From: Megalonaias nervosa
Lineage: Eukaryota > Mollusca > Bivalvia > Unionida > Unionidae
DNA length: 64,000 nt
Direction of reading: 5' to 3'
Assembly: GCA_016617855.1 (NCBI GenBank)
Contig: JAECUM010092835.1
Coordinates: 248,001-312,000, forward strand
Below are positions 12,120 to 23,525 of this stretch, piece after piece (the first letter of the stretch is position 1; the number at the start of each line of letters is the position of its first letter). The position numbers and the translations under genes were made by a program. A model generated the notes under the pieces. The model had not been told where the DNA came from. It was given only the letters and a program-made list of their open reading frames with translations, and ran no database searches.

Positions 12120-12560
12120 TTATAGAAATCCAGTCTAATTGGAGTCTGTATTATGTTCTCCCTGATAATCTTGCATGCCCTTTTCTGGAGTCAGAATAAC
12201 AGGATCATGTGGTTGGTTTCCCCAGACAGTGCTGCAATAATCAATGTATAGCTGAACAAAGCTTCTGTAAAACCTAACTCTATGGGAAATGGGAAGTATT
12301 TTATTCTGGACAGCAGCCAGAGAAGGCATTTTCCATAGCATACCTGATACTGTTCACTTCATGTTAAATTGTTATCAACATATACTCCTAAGTCTTTGTG
12401 GGAAAACTTGCAATAAAGTATTTTTGTAAAAGAGACTGAATGATGCTTAATGGCAACTTTGATCTTGTTAGGCTGTAGTAATCAGAATTGTTCTAGTTTT
12501 TGATGTATTTAGTCATTCCATTTTGTTAACACCAACTTTCTAAATCATACAGTACTCTGG
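12120..12560 (-). pseudogene. Non-LTR reverse transcriptase C-terminal remnant
   Basis: On the minus strand it reads from higher to lower coordinates KDLGVYVDNNLT (a LGVxIDxxLTW-like block after the RT palm), then RIKYFPFPIELGF in one frame, and in another frame NKILPISHRVRFYRSFVQLY followed by IDYCSTVWGNQ and QKRACKII. That is the standard C-terminal order of CR1-group LINE ORF2. Several stops and a frame change are present. A second, shorter copy of the same stretch is at 19680-19780. Confidence 0.75.
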
Positions 12561-12649
12561 TCCCTGATTTTGGAATTCCCTCCTGTCAAATGCAAAACCT
12601 GTATCAACATTAAATGGATTCCAGTTGCCATATAAATCTTCACTCTTAA

Positions 12650-12840
12650 CACCATATATTCTCTCTATTAATTTCTGTAAACAGCTGCATGTGCCATACA
12701 TTATTGGTCAGCAGATATGGATCAATGCAGTTTGCTAGAAGTAATCTGCAGAACAAACAATAGAGACCCTGATCTGCTGGTGCAGTATGTGATGGTAGAT
12801 CAGGGTTTGCAGTTGTATTCAACTTTTGCAAGTAGATACA
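12650..12840. mobile_element. MITE, TACCATAT-TIR family, copy 2 (diverged)
   Basis: It has ACCATATATTCTC at the left, the core AGTAATCTGCAGAACAAACA, AGACCCTGATCTGC and GATCAGGGTTTGCAGTTG, then the degraded right TIR TCAACTTTTGCAAGTA. It is the same size and block order as copy 1. Confidence 0.7.
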
Positions 12841-13229
12841 AAATAAGTATGAATGTGTGTGTATATTTTTATATATGTATGTATTTATGAATGTGAGTGT
12901 TTAGCAGGACTGTATATATTTTCAAATGCCCTATGTTAATTGATTATCAATACAGCTGATTTGTTAGTGCATTTTGTTCTATTAGTATTTGCAAGTTAAC
13001 TAAAAGAGGGCTTCATTGCAGAATAGTTGCACAAACCAGTTATCTTCTTGAAATAAAGAACCATTATTTTTATGAATAAATAAATAAATATATAATTAAT
13101 TGATTTTTAAATACTTTTTAGCATTCTGGATTAAAATTACCTAACAAAGACTACACGTCGATGTAGCTTCACTACCATCTTGAGGCTAGGATTTATGCAT
13201 ATTAAACAGCAGATTACAACCCTAATTTC

Positions 13230-13644
13230 AAAATTACTGATGGTGGGCATTATCTGAGTGGACTTTTGTTGTAATTACGGGCTTATTCAAAATTACTGAA
13301 GGTGGGCATTATCTGAGTGGACTTTTGTTGTAATTACGGGCTTATTCAAAATTACTGATGGTGGGCATTATCCGAGTGGACTTTTGTTGTAATTATGGGC
13401 TTATTCAAAATTACTGATGGTGGCATTATCCGAGTGGACTTTTGTTGTAATTATGGGCTTATTCAAAATTACTGATGGTGGGCATTATCTGAGTGGACTT
13501 TTGTTGTAATTACGGGCTTATTCAAAATTACTGATGGTGGGCATTATCTGAGTGGACTTTTGTTGTAATTATGGACTTATTCGAAATTACTGATGGTGGG
13601 CATTATCTGAGTGGACTTTTGTTGTAATTACGGGCTTATTCAAA
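13230..13644. repeat. Tandem repeat, 59-bp unit, 7 copies
   Basis: The units start AAAATTACTGATGGTGGGCA and end GGGCTTATTC, with a few substitutions (ATCTGAG/ATCCGAG, ACGGG/ATGGG) and one single-base loss. High similarity suggests recent expansion. It lies beside the palindromic element at 13727-13982. Confidence 0.95.
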
Positions 13645-13726
13645 CTTCAAAACCAAAACCGTGACTTTCTCAACATTTGAGTGCATTCTCAAATACTCTT
13701 ACTCCACAGTTGGCAACACAGTATGA

Positions 13727-13982
13727 ATTGATAAATTAAACTAGACTTACCAAGTCTAAGTCTGATTGTAATTTCATGAACCTCATAAGTGCCTTAGTGA
13801 TCACATGAGATGACATTGGTCACGTGGCTGATCAGTCTTGAGAGCAAAAAGAAATGGAAGCCTCACTATTTTATTGGGCGGGAATATGAAGAGTGGGCAT
13901 GTGATCACTAAGGCTCTTATGGGGTTCATAAAATTACAATCAAACTTCGACTTGGTTAAGTCTAGTTTAATTTATCAATTTC
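13727..13982. mobile_element. Palindromic MITE-like element / ITR-related hairpin
   Basis: Two arms of about 80 bp are inverted repeats: the left arm has TTGATAAATTAAACTAGACT, GATTGTAATTTCATGAAC and CTTAGTGATCACATG, and the right arm has their reverse complements. A segment of the left arm and loop (CATGAGATGACATTGGTCAC and following) recurs in inverted orientation at about 18600-18690, on the other side of a DIRS-type remnant. It could be an independent MITE or part of the DIRS inverted terminal repeats. Confidence 0.75.
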
Positions 13983-14073
13983 ACTTCAGGGGTCAAGCGA
14001 GACTTGAATTTTAGGGAAAAGTGACTTCTCCTTTTGGACAGAACAGGGAGAAGTGGATGCAAAGCAAGAAATG

Positions 14074-14075
<2 letters not shown>

Positions 14076-14143
<68 letters not shown>

Positions 14144-14145
14144 GT
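14076..14145. repeat. (TA)n(TG)n microsatellite
   Basis: About 52 bp of TA followed by TGTATGTG repeats. The open frames through it read Ile-Tyr repeats and are not genes. Confidence 0.98.
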
Positions 14146-15976
14146 TCTCTTATTTTAATTATTCCCTCTATTTTCCAGTATTCATATTTGCATTTAACAC
14201 TAGATTTAAGCAATACTTTATTTTCAAGCAGAATATTTTCTGAGTTATTTTGGCCATATGACTCTCAAGAGAATAAAAGAAACTGCATCGTAACAAATTT
14301 TAACTGAGTAATTGTAATTGCAAGTTGGTAAAAATGCTTAATCAACTACCCTTAATCAATTTTTCATACATATTTTTGTATTTATTTTTTTTAATATACT
14401 TTCTAAAAGTTCACAATGATGGCACTTTCAAAGATTTCTAAAAACATTTGACACAACCCCTGCACCATGTACATGAGGGCAAATGCATGTGTGTCTTCAG
14501 ATCACACTGTTTGTCCTCATTTCTTTGTTGCGGATAAAACATTACCATAACTATTAATGCATAACACACTAAAATGCATAAAATTACAGACATGACTCAT
14601 TTATAGTTGGTATATGAACTAAACCCTTCTTTCCAACCGAATCAACACAGACGTGAGTGCATATATTTTTTGAAGGAGGGGTTTTTGTAATGTAATCACT
14701 CATTTTATATAGCTTCATTACAACAGTCCATGATAGGATTGCAAATTTATGGTTTATTTATTTGTCTATGTACTTGTATGAATTTTAGGCACTGATTAAA
14801 TATTATCTGTTTCGCAGCTTTTTTTCCATATTTTCACAAATAAGAGTCAAGTCAGAAAACAACTTTGACCTTACAGTGCTTCTCGTGAATTCCACAACAT
14901 AGCATTGTCCCATAAGCTTCTGACCTATATAATTGCATTTTAAAGTTAAATCTTAAATAACATAATACCTAGGCTTTGCTTTCTATGAATTGTATATTTT
15001 TCTGAATATATTTGCCCGATGATTTACGAAACAGACAATCTAATAAACTAGTATTTCCCAGACATAGATTGTCCACCATTTTTTCCCCCCCGTTAGGCCT
15101 ACTGGTACACTTACAGTTTCAAACTAATTTTATGACGAAACAGTGTACAAGAGGCAGTTAATATATCCAAACCACCGATTTTATTCTTAAAACACAAATT
15201 GCTGTTTACATACTATTGTTAAAATTTTGAAACAAAAGTTTATATGTTTTTATCATCGAAGGATAACATGCGTAAATCGGGTAGTAATAGGGGCCTAGTA
15301 GCTAACTTACTCAGGAAATAGTTAATGGTCAATCAGCTATCAAAACACATGCCTATGAGTGTGCAAGAGTTTGTTTGTCAGCGTAATTAATATCAAAACT
15401 AGGCCTAGCTACTGATGGCTTGAAGAATAACTTTTGCTACAACAGCAGAACTAACCTGGCTAAAGCGAGGGGGCATCTCAAAAGGTGTGATTAGTCAATG
15501 TACCTCTAAAAAAAATCAGAGGGCGAAGTTGTTTTCTCTTTCCTAACAGAAGCAGGAAGTTAATATTTATTAGGTGACTTAATCGCCTACTTTGCCTGGT
15601 AGCATGACCCCTGCATTTCCCCAATAGGTGCCTCGCAATCCCATGAGATTTCAGAGAGAGGTTTCCATTTATGGAATAGATTAACAACAAGTAGGAAATG
15701 AAGAAAACTTTTATGTGTTGGTAGTAAACCAGATATACCAAAGTTACAATGTAAATTAGATGACCATTATGAAATTCTGGATGCTGACAAGACCTTTACA
15801 TTGAATTCAGTCGTGTCTATAACAGGCTCATCATAGATGTTCCTGAAAATACAGGCACTAACGCAAGCAGCTGCCTTCAAGATTGTACCCAATTGTATGC
15901 CTTTAGCACACGCCCCAGAAACAGATGACCCCTTGTACTATGAGCCTGAAAACTAATATATCAATACTGGAGTCCC

Positions 15977-16364
15977 TCATAACAGTCTGTATCCAGTTTG
16001 ATTTGTGTCTTTTACAACTTTTTTATGGGAAGACTGTGTACTGATGAATTTTGCAAATTTGGTCTGTTGCAAATAACACATTAAACAAGCCACAACATAT
16101 GGATAAGGGTAAAAAACAAAGGGTTCCACATGGTTCCCTGGTTTAGATTGTTTCTGCAATGAAGGAATGTCTATTTGTACAGTCAACACCAATTTCAATG
16201 CTATTTGTCTGTATAAGGTGAAGCATCTGACACCTCTGTCCCGTTAACAAAGCAAACAGCATGGTTAACTTCATAATAAGTTCCTGCAATGACAATTGGT
16301 TATTGCTTTGTAAAGAGAGAAAACAGTAAAACACCAGCTGCACATCCCACCTCTTATAAATCAC
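15977..16364 (-). pseudogene. DIRS-type tyrosine recombinase remnant (second element)
   Basis: The minus-strand frame 16364-16143 has KRWDVQLVFYCFLSLQSNNQ followed by LSLQELIMK and LTMLFALLTGQRCQMLHLI, matching the DIRS/Ngaro recombinase segment WxVxxVLxxL...LSLKELTLKLTMLLALTSGQRCQTLHLL, including the catalytic Arg in GQRCQ. It overlaps the frame 16198-15977, which has KPGNHVEPFVFYPYPY, VACLMCYLQQT and a block ending KVVKDT, equivalent to KPGxHLEPLxFxxYP...CPVxCLxxYLxRT...VSKDT(I)SRWI. A frame change joins the two. It lies downstream of the RNase H block at 17235-18181 with a 61-bp tandem array between them. The array probably expanded inside the element. Confidence 0.8.
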
Positions 16365-16404
16365 CTAATGATGAAACTGCAGTTCCAGCTGTATGTACAG
16401 AACT

Positions 16405-17015
16405 ATGACCTAAACCTCTATCTACTAATTCAAGGCTGTGCAATGAACAGCCCTCTCATACATCTCTAACCTAAACCTCTATCTACTAATTCAAGGCTGT
16501 GCAATGAACAGCCCTCTCATAAATCTCTAACCTAAACCTCTATCTACTAATGCATGGCTGTGCAATGAACAGCCCTCTCATAAATCTCTAACCTAAACCT
16601 CTATCTATTAATGCATGGCTGTGCAATGAACAGCCCTCTCATAAATCTCTAACCTAAACCTCTATCTACTAATGCATGGCTGTGCAATGAACAGCCCTCT
16701 CATAAATCTCTAACCTAAACCTCTAACTACTAATGCATGGCTGTGTAATGAACACCCTTCTCATAAATCTCTAACCTAAACCTCTAACTACTAATTCAAG
16801 GCTGTGCAATGAACAGCCCTCTCATAAATCTCTAACCTAAACCTCTATCTACTAATGCATGGCTGTGCAATGAACAGCCCTCTCATAAATCTCTAACCTA
16901 AACCTCTATCTACTAATGCATGGCTGTGCAATGAACACCCTTCTCATAAATCTCTAACCTAAACCTCTGCCTATTAATTCAAGGCTTTGCAATGAACAGC
17001 CCTCCCATAAATCTC
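16405..17015. repeat. Tandem repeat, 61-bp unit, about 10 copies
   Basis: Units start CTAACCTAAACCTCTATCTA at 16466, 16527, 16588 and so on, with GGCTGTGCAATGAACAGCCC, a short imperfect hairpin, in each. Outer units are more diverged. The array separates the RNase H and recombinase blocks of the second DIRS-type element. Confidence 0.95.
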
Positions 17016-17234
17016 TTTATTAAATGCATTATTGCTTAAGAGTGGGTTGAGAAGTAAGACTAACTAATGACGAAATTGCAGTTCCAGCTGTATTAACAGA
17101 ACTAGAACCTAAAACCTCCATCTAATAATTCAGTTAAAACTCTGTAACAAAAGTCACAGGTGTGTCAAGTGGCTTAATCTGTCTTTTATTCTAGATTAAC
17201 ATCCACTTTTGTAGATGACCCCAACACTGTTTTT

Positions 17235-18181
17235 AAGTTCAACATTCTCCATGAATTGATGATAAGAAAGGCAGCCCTGTCTAATAATCATTGATTTTGA
17301 TTTGCCATCCTGAAAAGTGAAAACACCCATCTTCAATTTGTGGAGGGTGTGTCGTCATTGCGGACTGTGTGCCAGTTGTGGAATCTCAGGTGGGCGTGTC
17401 AACAGAAAACAAGGACCGACCACTGCATGCCACAGGCTTGGAAACCAGGATTGCATTGTCCATAGTGGTGCCACCAAATAAAAGATCTGCTTTGTCTTGG
17501 GCCATTTTTTTTTTTGCAGCACTGCTTTGCACAGACTGAAAGGTGGAAAGCAATAATGACAACTGTAAATCCATTTTAAAGAAAAAAGCATCAACTGCTG
17601 TAACTTTTGGGGTCAGATCTGAAGACAATCTATCCGCAGCACAATTTAGTGTTCCCCACAAATGAGAACACTTAACCAGATACTCCTAATTGCACACAAC
17701 AGCCAGATATTGCGCAATAATTCATGCAAATTAGAAATGTGGGCCGCCCCCATTTTGTTCACATATGAAAACTGCTACAGAGTTATCCATGTAGATACGT
17801 ACATGAGCGTTCATCACCTCCAAAGAGAGGTGGCGGAATCTTGGCGGAATCTGTATCTGGCATAATTTGCCCTGCGACATCCACATCCGAGTCCATGTCT
17901 CCTTCTTCAGACATACTGTAGCGACAAATCCTTGTCTACGAGCCCAAGATGTACTGTTCCTGCAGCTGATGTGCTAGGCATTTACGTTTTATTAGCAACA
18001 CTGGCCATGATCTCTTCCATTTTTGTCAAGCCAAGTGTGCATGCATTTTGGACACAACATCAGCAATCTGTACCCGCAACTGACACTGCATGGCTAATTC
18101 TTTATCATGGGTAGCCATATTGTTGCTTTGAGCGGAAATCACATGACTTTCAGCGCTTGTTGAGCCAGACAATGATGTCAT
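17235..18181 (-). pseudogene. DIRS-type element: gag-like ORF1 start and RNase H/linker remnants
   Basis: At the 5' side on the minus strand, 18181-18026 is an open frame of 51 codons beginning MTSLSGSTSAESHVISAQSN and containing KELAMQCQLRVQIADVVSKM. It continues after frame changes with KMEEIMASVANKT and, at 17914, with MSEEGDMDSDVDVAGQIMPD. This looks like an ORF1/gag N-terminus, though I cannot match it by name. It runs into RNase H-like coding NAHVRIYMDNSVAVF (the DNTTAVxYI motif), then WGTLNCAADRLSSDLTPKV and SLKWIYSCHYCFPPFSLCKA with LVAPLWTMQSWFPSLW, the characteristic DIRS linker VDAFSLDW...AFPPFSLI...LLVAPxWPTQPWFPLLL. The reverse transcriptase core is missing, so ORF1 and RNase H appear joined by an internal deletion. 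Confidence 0.75.
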
Positions 18182-18599
18182 GTCTTGTTGTTGTAATGGC
18201 CAACTTTATGTGAACTGTGCAGATATGTGCCTCGCTAGGCTTCACATCTATGGAGGCAGTTGCTGATGGCAAACATGCTCTTTTAACCATCAAAACCACA
18301 GCAGAAATGTACTTACATCATCTGTGACACTTTCCTTGCATTTTGAAATTTTTTTGAGCATTCCCTCATTAAGCCTGACCCCTCTGGGATCTGCCTTGGG
18401 CAGTTTGCCCCTCCATTGTTGCAGTGAAAAGTCACAAAATTTGGCAAAATATCTGCAACACTTTGCCTCTGCAAAGGTGCAACCCAATTTGCTGAAATTA
18501 CTGCTTCTGAAATGCCAAAAAAACGATAACGGCAACACTTTTGTGCAGAAATCGTAAATTACGCTGTTATATTTGATGTTTTCTTCTTGTACAATGTTG

Positions 18600-18690
18600 C
18601 TCCCAACTAGATACTTCCATTGCAACCTTGTTCTGATCAACCACGTGACCAATGTCATCTCATGGGATCACGATTCACTTATGGGGGAAG
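18600..18690 (-). repeat. Inverted copy of the 13786-13860 sequence (candidate ITR)
   Basis: The reverse complement contains CCCATGAGATGACATTGGTC, ACGTGGTTGATCAG and AATGGAAG in the same order and spacing as 13795-13855. Its orientation is opposite, so the pair brackets the 15977-18181 DIRS-type blocks. Confidence 0.7.
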
Positions 18691-19679
18691 TGAAATGAAC
18701 ATTACATTCCTGCCAATACCGGTACACTAAAATGTAACTTTCTGATCTAGTTGCACCCTAGGATGGGCCCTCATATTAATCCATATTTCATTTGAGGTTG
18801 TTGGGTTTTTCACTCACAAAAATGCCAGAAGTGTTGTGATTGGTTCCTGTACATATGCATTAACTCTGTTTAAAGTTTGAAATCAGTCTGTGCTAGACAT
18901 GAGCAAATGGTATATATATTATGCAAGGGGTTTTTAACAGGCATTTGAACTTGGACAAATGCAATTATAAAGTTCATAATTACAGCAGGCTAGTAGACAT
19001 ACATTTCTTTTCAAGAAAAGCAAGGAAAACTATTTAAAATTCCTAACATAAAGACATTACAGTCAGCCTAGTGCCAACACCCTATTGCCTTAAAATCTAA
19101 TCATACTAAAGTGAAAGTAACTTTTATAAAATGGATATTATTCTGGTCTGTCAGCAACAAGGAGTTCAATTTGATCCACTTTATGGCAAAAATAGCAGTA
19201 GAAAATTTATACAATTTCTAGCTGATAAAGGGTAAATTCGTTTGCTTGATATGGTAAGATTACAAAGCCACTGCTATATGGATGATGTTCATACCAGTAA
19301 CTCCATGTTGTAAAATAAAAGTGTAACACCAGTTGCAAATTGAAGCCTCTTAATATCATCGTAACTCCATTTAACTTGACTGATTCATGATTATCAACTT
19401 CATCTTAAACATAATAATGCATCTCAAATCCTATTTGGTACATGTAGTTCGCTTAACTGTAGAAAACTTACTGTTGTCTGATTGTTCAGTGTTTCTAGAA
19501 TGTCTTTTGAACTTTTATAAATTAACTGGTCTGGCTTTAGCAGTTGCTCTTGTTCTTGTATTTAAAGCTGACTGTCAGCAAATCATACCACTATCTGCAT
19601 GAAACTCTAGTATTTGTAATTACAAATGTTTACACAGGGGTCGACTTCAAATGGGTCTAGAATTTACCACAAATTTCTT

Positions 19680-19780
19680 TTATCTTGTAAGGCTGTAATA
19701 ATCAGAATTGTTTTAATTTCTGATGTATTTAGTGGTTCCATTCTGTCGACACCATTCTTCTAAATCATGAGTACATTCAT
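19680..19780 (-). pseudogene. LINE fragment homologous to 12468-12560
   Basis: It shares AATAATCAGAATTGTT, TGATGTATTTAGT and CTAAATCAT with the minus-strand reverse transcriptase remnant at 12120-12560. It is a short fragment of the same LINE family. Confidence 0.7.
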
Positions 19781-20954
19781 CCTGTGACCAGAAGGATTAG
19801 TAGATTGAGAAATTATCTACCTCTGAAGGATCTTCACTGTTTCTTCCCACAAATACTGAACTTTACGACCCATCAGACTTATCAAATCATGAAAACTACT
19901 ATAATATTCTCACACAATCCCATTTGTTTGTACCCCCCTACCAATTTTAAATCAAAAGGCATCAAGGATATAAAAAATGCATGAAACTTAGTCATTTCAT
20001 TCACTGATTTTATAAGTCTAACCTGACTGTCACCAGGGGTCCCAAATTCCCTCAACTTGTCTGTGTTCTGTTAGCAACACAGTTACCGTATTTACTTGGG
20101 CCAGTTTTTATTTTTAAGCATCGGATGTGATGTGCTTCACCATCTTAGAAAATCTCAATAATTCCGTAAATTTTGGATTTACATCTCATTGAACATGTGT
20201 ATTCAAGAGTTCCTTCTATTTTTTTGTTCAATTTGTTTCAGAAATATTAAAACTAGACATTGCAAATATTGGACATAGATATCACAATTTTTATTGAAAT
20301 GGACTATTCTAGAAACCAGAAATGGACAGCGAGTAGTCTGTTTGCTGGTTTACATTGGGAGCTTCCATTTGCATTGAAACGCAATAATTTGATAGTGTTA
20401 GGGATTCCTTGGCATCAGTCAGGTTAGAAATTATAAACCAATGAATGAAATGACTAAGTTTTGTGCATTTTTTATATCCTTGATGTTTTTGTTTTTAAAA
20501 TTGCTAGTTGGGAACAAAACGAACAGGACGGTGTGCTAATACTATAGTCTGATAGGAAATTTACTACCCTCAAGCTAGCAGCTCTGTCACACAGATTTTA
20601 CTGGCTAGCAGGGCAAGTGTACATGGAAATCAACTGGCCCTCCAATATCAAGATTAACAGTAACTTTGGAAAATTTAACTGGCCTTGCAAGCCAGCAGCT
20701 GTTAGCATTAACTGTTCCTCCCCAAACCCCAAGGCCACCGGCCAGTGGGCCAGCTTCTGAATCAACCCCTGATTTATGCCTAATGCACTGAAAATCATAT
20801 AGATACAATGCATGCCTGACTTTCAACATGAACTCATGTTCTGACTGACACTGTACTGCTGCAAAAGGGTTTCCAGATGTTGTAACAGTCCTATATAATG
20901 ACAAACTATTTCAGATTTAAATGGTGGATGCCAGATGGCCAATGTACCCTTCCT

Positions 20955-21895
20955 AGGTTACTTGATACACCTCCAAAGCCAGGCATTGCATATGAAGATC
21001 AGTGACCAGGTTTATTGTTAAGTTACAAGCTTCAAAGCCATCCATTGCATACAAATACACTTACAAAGTTCATGTGTTAAGTTACAAGCTTCAAAACCAG
21101 ACATTACATACAAAGACCTCTGTCAAGATTGCAATGTTAAGTTACAAGAGCTGCAAAGCCAGATGCTGCATACAATGACCACTGATGAAATTTGTACATT
21201 AAAATTAAGTTTCAAAGCCAAACACTGCATACAAATACCACTGACATGATTGGTATGTTAAGTTAAAAGCTGCAAATTCACACACTGCATACAAAGACCA
21301 CTGATGAGATTAGTGCATTAAGTTACAAGCTGCAAAGCCAGACACTGTATATAAAGACTACCTGAAAGATTAGTATATTAATTTAAAAGCTGCCAAGTCA
21401 CATATTGCATACAAAGACCACTGATGACATTAGTGCTTAAAGTTACAAAGCTGCATACATTGCATATAAAGACCATTGACAAGGTTAGTGTGTTAAATTA
21501 CTAACATCAAAGGCAGACACTGCATATAAAAACCACTGACAGGCTTTAAACACAAAGACCACTGACAAGGCTTGTGTGTCAGTTTAGAAGCTTTAAAGCC
21601 AGTCATTGCATACAAAGACCACTGATGAGGTTCAGGTGTTAAGTTATAAGCTTCAAAGCCAACCATTGCATACAAAGACCAATGATGAGGTTCATGTGTT
21701 AAATTACAAGCTGCAAAGCCAGACATTGCATACAAAGACCACTGATAAGGTTCATGTGTTAAGTTACTACCCTCAATGCCAGACATTGCATACAAAGATC
21801 ACTGATGAGGCTAATGTGTTAAGTTACAAGCTTCAATGCCAGACAATGCATATAAAAACCACTGACCAGGTTAGTGTGTTAAGTTACAAAAACAG
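20955..21895. repeat. Tandem repeat, about 60-bp unit, about 15 copies
   Basis: Imperfect units of the form GTGTTAAGTTACAAGCTTCA..AGCCAGACATTGCATACAAA..GACCACTGATGAGGTT repeat across the block. Similarity rises towards the right end (21600-21870). Open frames on both strands here are repeat translations. Confidence 0.9.
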
Positions 21896-22339
21896 TTTTG
21901 CATACTATATTAAACAGCTTGTCTACACTGTCAGAAATCAATGTGTGAACATCCATGCTAACTTCCTTATCGATTTGCTTCACATTTGTTCAATAATCCA
22001 ATACGCACTGCAAGAGATAGTATTGTCTCTTTAACTTGACTGAACAAGGTCAATGTCTACATTTGAAACTGATGTGAATGAACAGATAATATCAATGCAG
22101 GACTCTTTAACCATGAATTTCTGGCTTCAGACAATATTTGGTGTTTCTTTTGTCATTGCATGTATTGATCTGTTTAGCATTTAATGTTTTCATTCAAGGG
22201 AATGGAACGTTTTTGTTATTTACTCTAAACAGTACATACCAAATTCTTTTGCAGCAGTAAAAGTGAGATACCAAGAGGTTCAAGTAGGCCAGTCACTCAT
22301 CTGGCTAATATCTGCCTATCAGTCAAATGCATCATTAGT

Positions 22340-23110
22340 TGGGAAACATAATGCTTTCTGTTGAAATTTCTTCGAATGTTGTTGACTGCATATTTTGTGA
22401 AAATAACTTGTAAGTTTTATCAATTCTGTTCTTTTTATCTTCATCCATATCTGATGGCACATCAGCATTTCACCAATAGTGAAAGGCCTTTATGTCTGGA
22501 TGCTGCCAAAGTTCTGTTAAGCAACTAAAAAATATAATTTTTGTCTACTTTTAGTAATGTTTTCCATATCTGATTGCAGATCAGCATTATTTGTAAAGAA
22601 CTGAAAGACCATCAAGCTAGGATGCTTTTTGTTGAATTTGGTGAAATTCTGCTGATCCGCTTCTGAGAAATTAACAGCAGTCATAGTTGTCAGTGAACCA
22701 AGTTACTTCTATCAATCTGACAACCCCTTATGCCAGGATGCTGTTGTTCAGTGTGATCAAATTCTCTTGACCCGTTTTTCAGAACAAGTCATTTAAAAGT
22801 GATGCTTTTTATCAGAAGCAATGGTCACATCAGAGTGTGGCTTCATGTCTTCTGTATAAACTGTCAAGTCCAATATATCTGAGTGCTTTCTGTTAAAGTT
22901 TGATGAAAATGTTTTGACAAGAAGTCATTTTAAATGTTTTGTATTTTTTGCAAAAGTGACCATACTGGCTAGTAGATCAGCAAAATTTGTGAAAAAAAAT
23001 TGGACGGCCTTTACACCAGATGCTTCCTAACAAATGTAGTCCAATTATGTTGAGTGGTTATTGAAAAGTTGTTCAAAGGTTTTCTATTATTATTATTAAT
23101 GGTGGCCATA
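22340..23110. repeat. Degenerate long-unit tandem repeat (roughly 120-200-bp units)
   Basis: Recurring blocks occur in the same order: CCATATCTGAT..CAGATCAGCATT, GAAAGGCC/GAAAGACC, GGATGCT, TTTGGTGAAAT and AAGTCATTT. They are too diverged to define a precise unit. The block ends at a short ATT run (23088-23098). Confidence 0.55.
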
Positions 23111-23369
23111 TTTCAACCCTAACTATCAGTCCTCTGCTGCCAAGAGGTCCCTGCTGCATGGAGACTTCAAAGAGACTGTATTCCGCACACGAACTTCTAA
23201 CAGACTGTTAGAGGACTTCATCAGCAGTCCTTTATTCTTCAACATGGCTTCATTATATTGATACATTATACAACAGATTAAATTATACAACAGAACTCGA
23301 AAGGGACTTCCTTTAACTGATTTAATTGGGACAAAGTTTACCAGAGGGGACCTCAGAGATTTTGTTTGG

Positions 23370-23525
23370 TATTTTATGGCACAACAACATACTAGGTTAT
23401 TTAGTGCAGAGACAATCTCAGTAAAGTGCCTTGCCCAAGAACGCACCACAGTATCCAATGGTAGAATTCAAAGCTGCATCCTTTTCGATCATGAATCTGG
23501 CATGCTAACCAAGCAGCCACTGCAG
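23370..23525 (-). mobile_element. tRNA-derived SINE-like fragment
   Basis: On the minus strand, an A-box-like TGGTTAGCATG and a degraded B-box (CTTTGAATTCTA) about 40 bases apart are followed by CTTGGGCAAGGCACTTTACT. That last block resembles the one after the head in the family at 7090 and 59770. Confidence 0.5.

Noticed and set aside
13986..14307. ORFs rich in Ile-Tyr on both strands
   Set aside because: They run through the (TA)n(TG)n microsatellite.
21493..22034. ORFs of 100 and 142 codons on opposite strands
   Set aside because: Both are translations of the roughly 60-bp tandem array, in conflicting frames, with no family resemblance.
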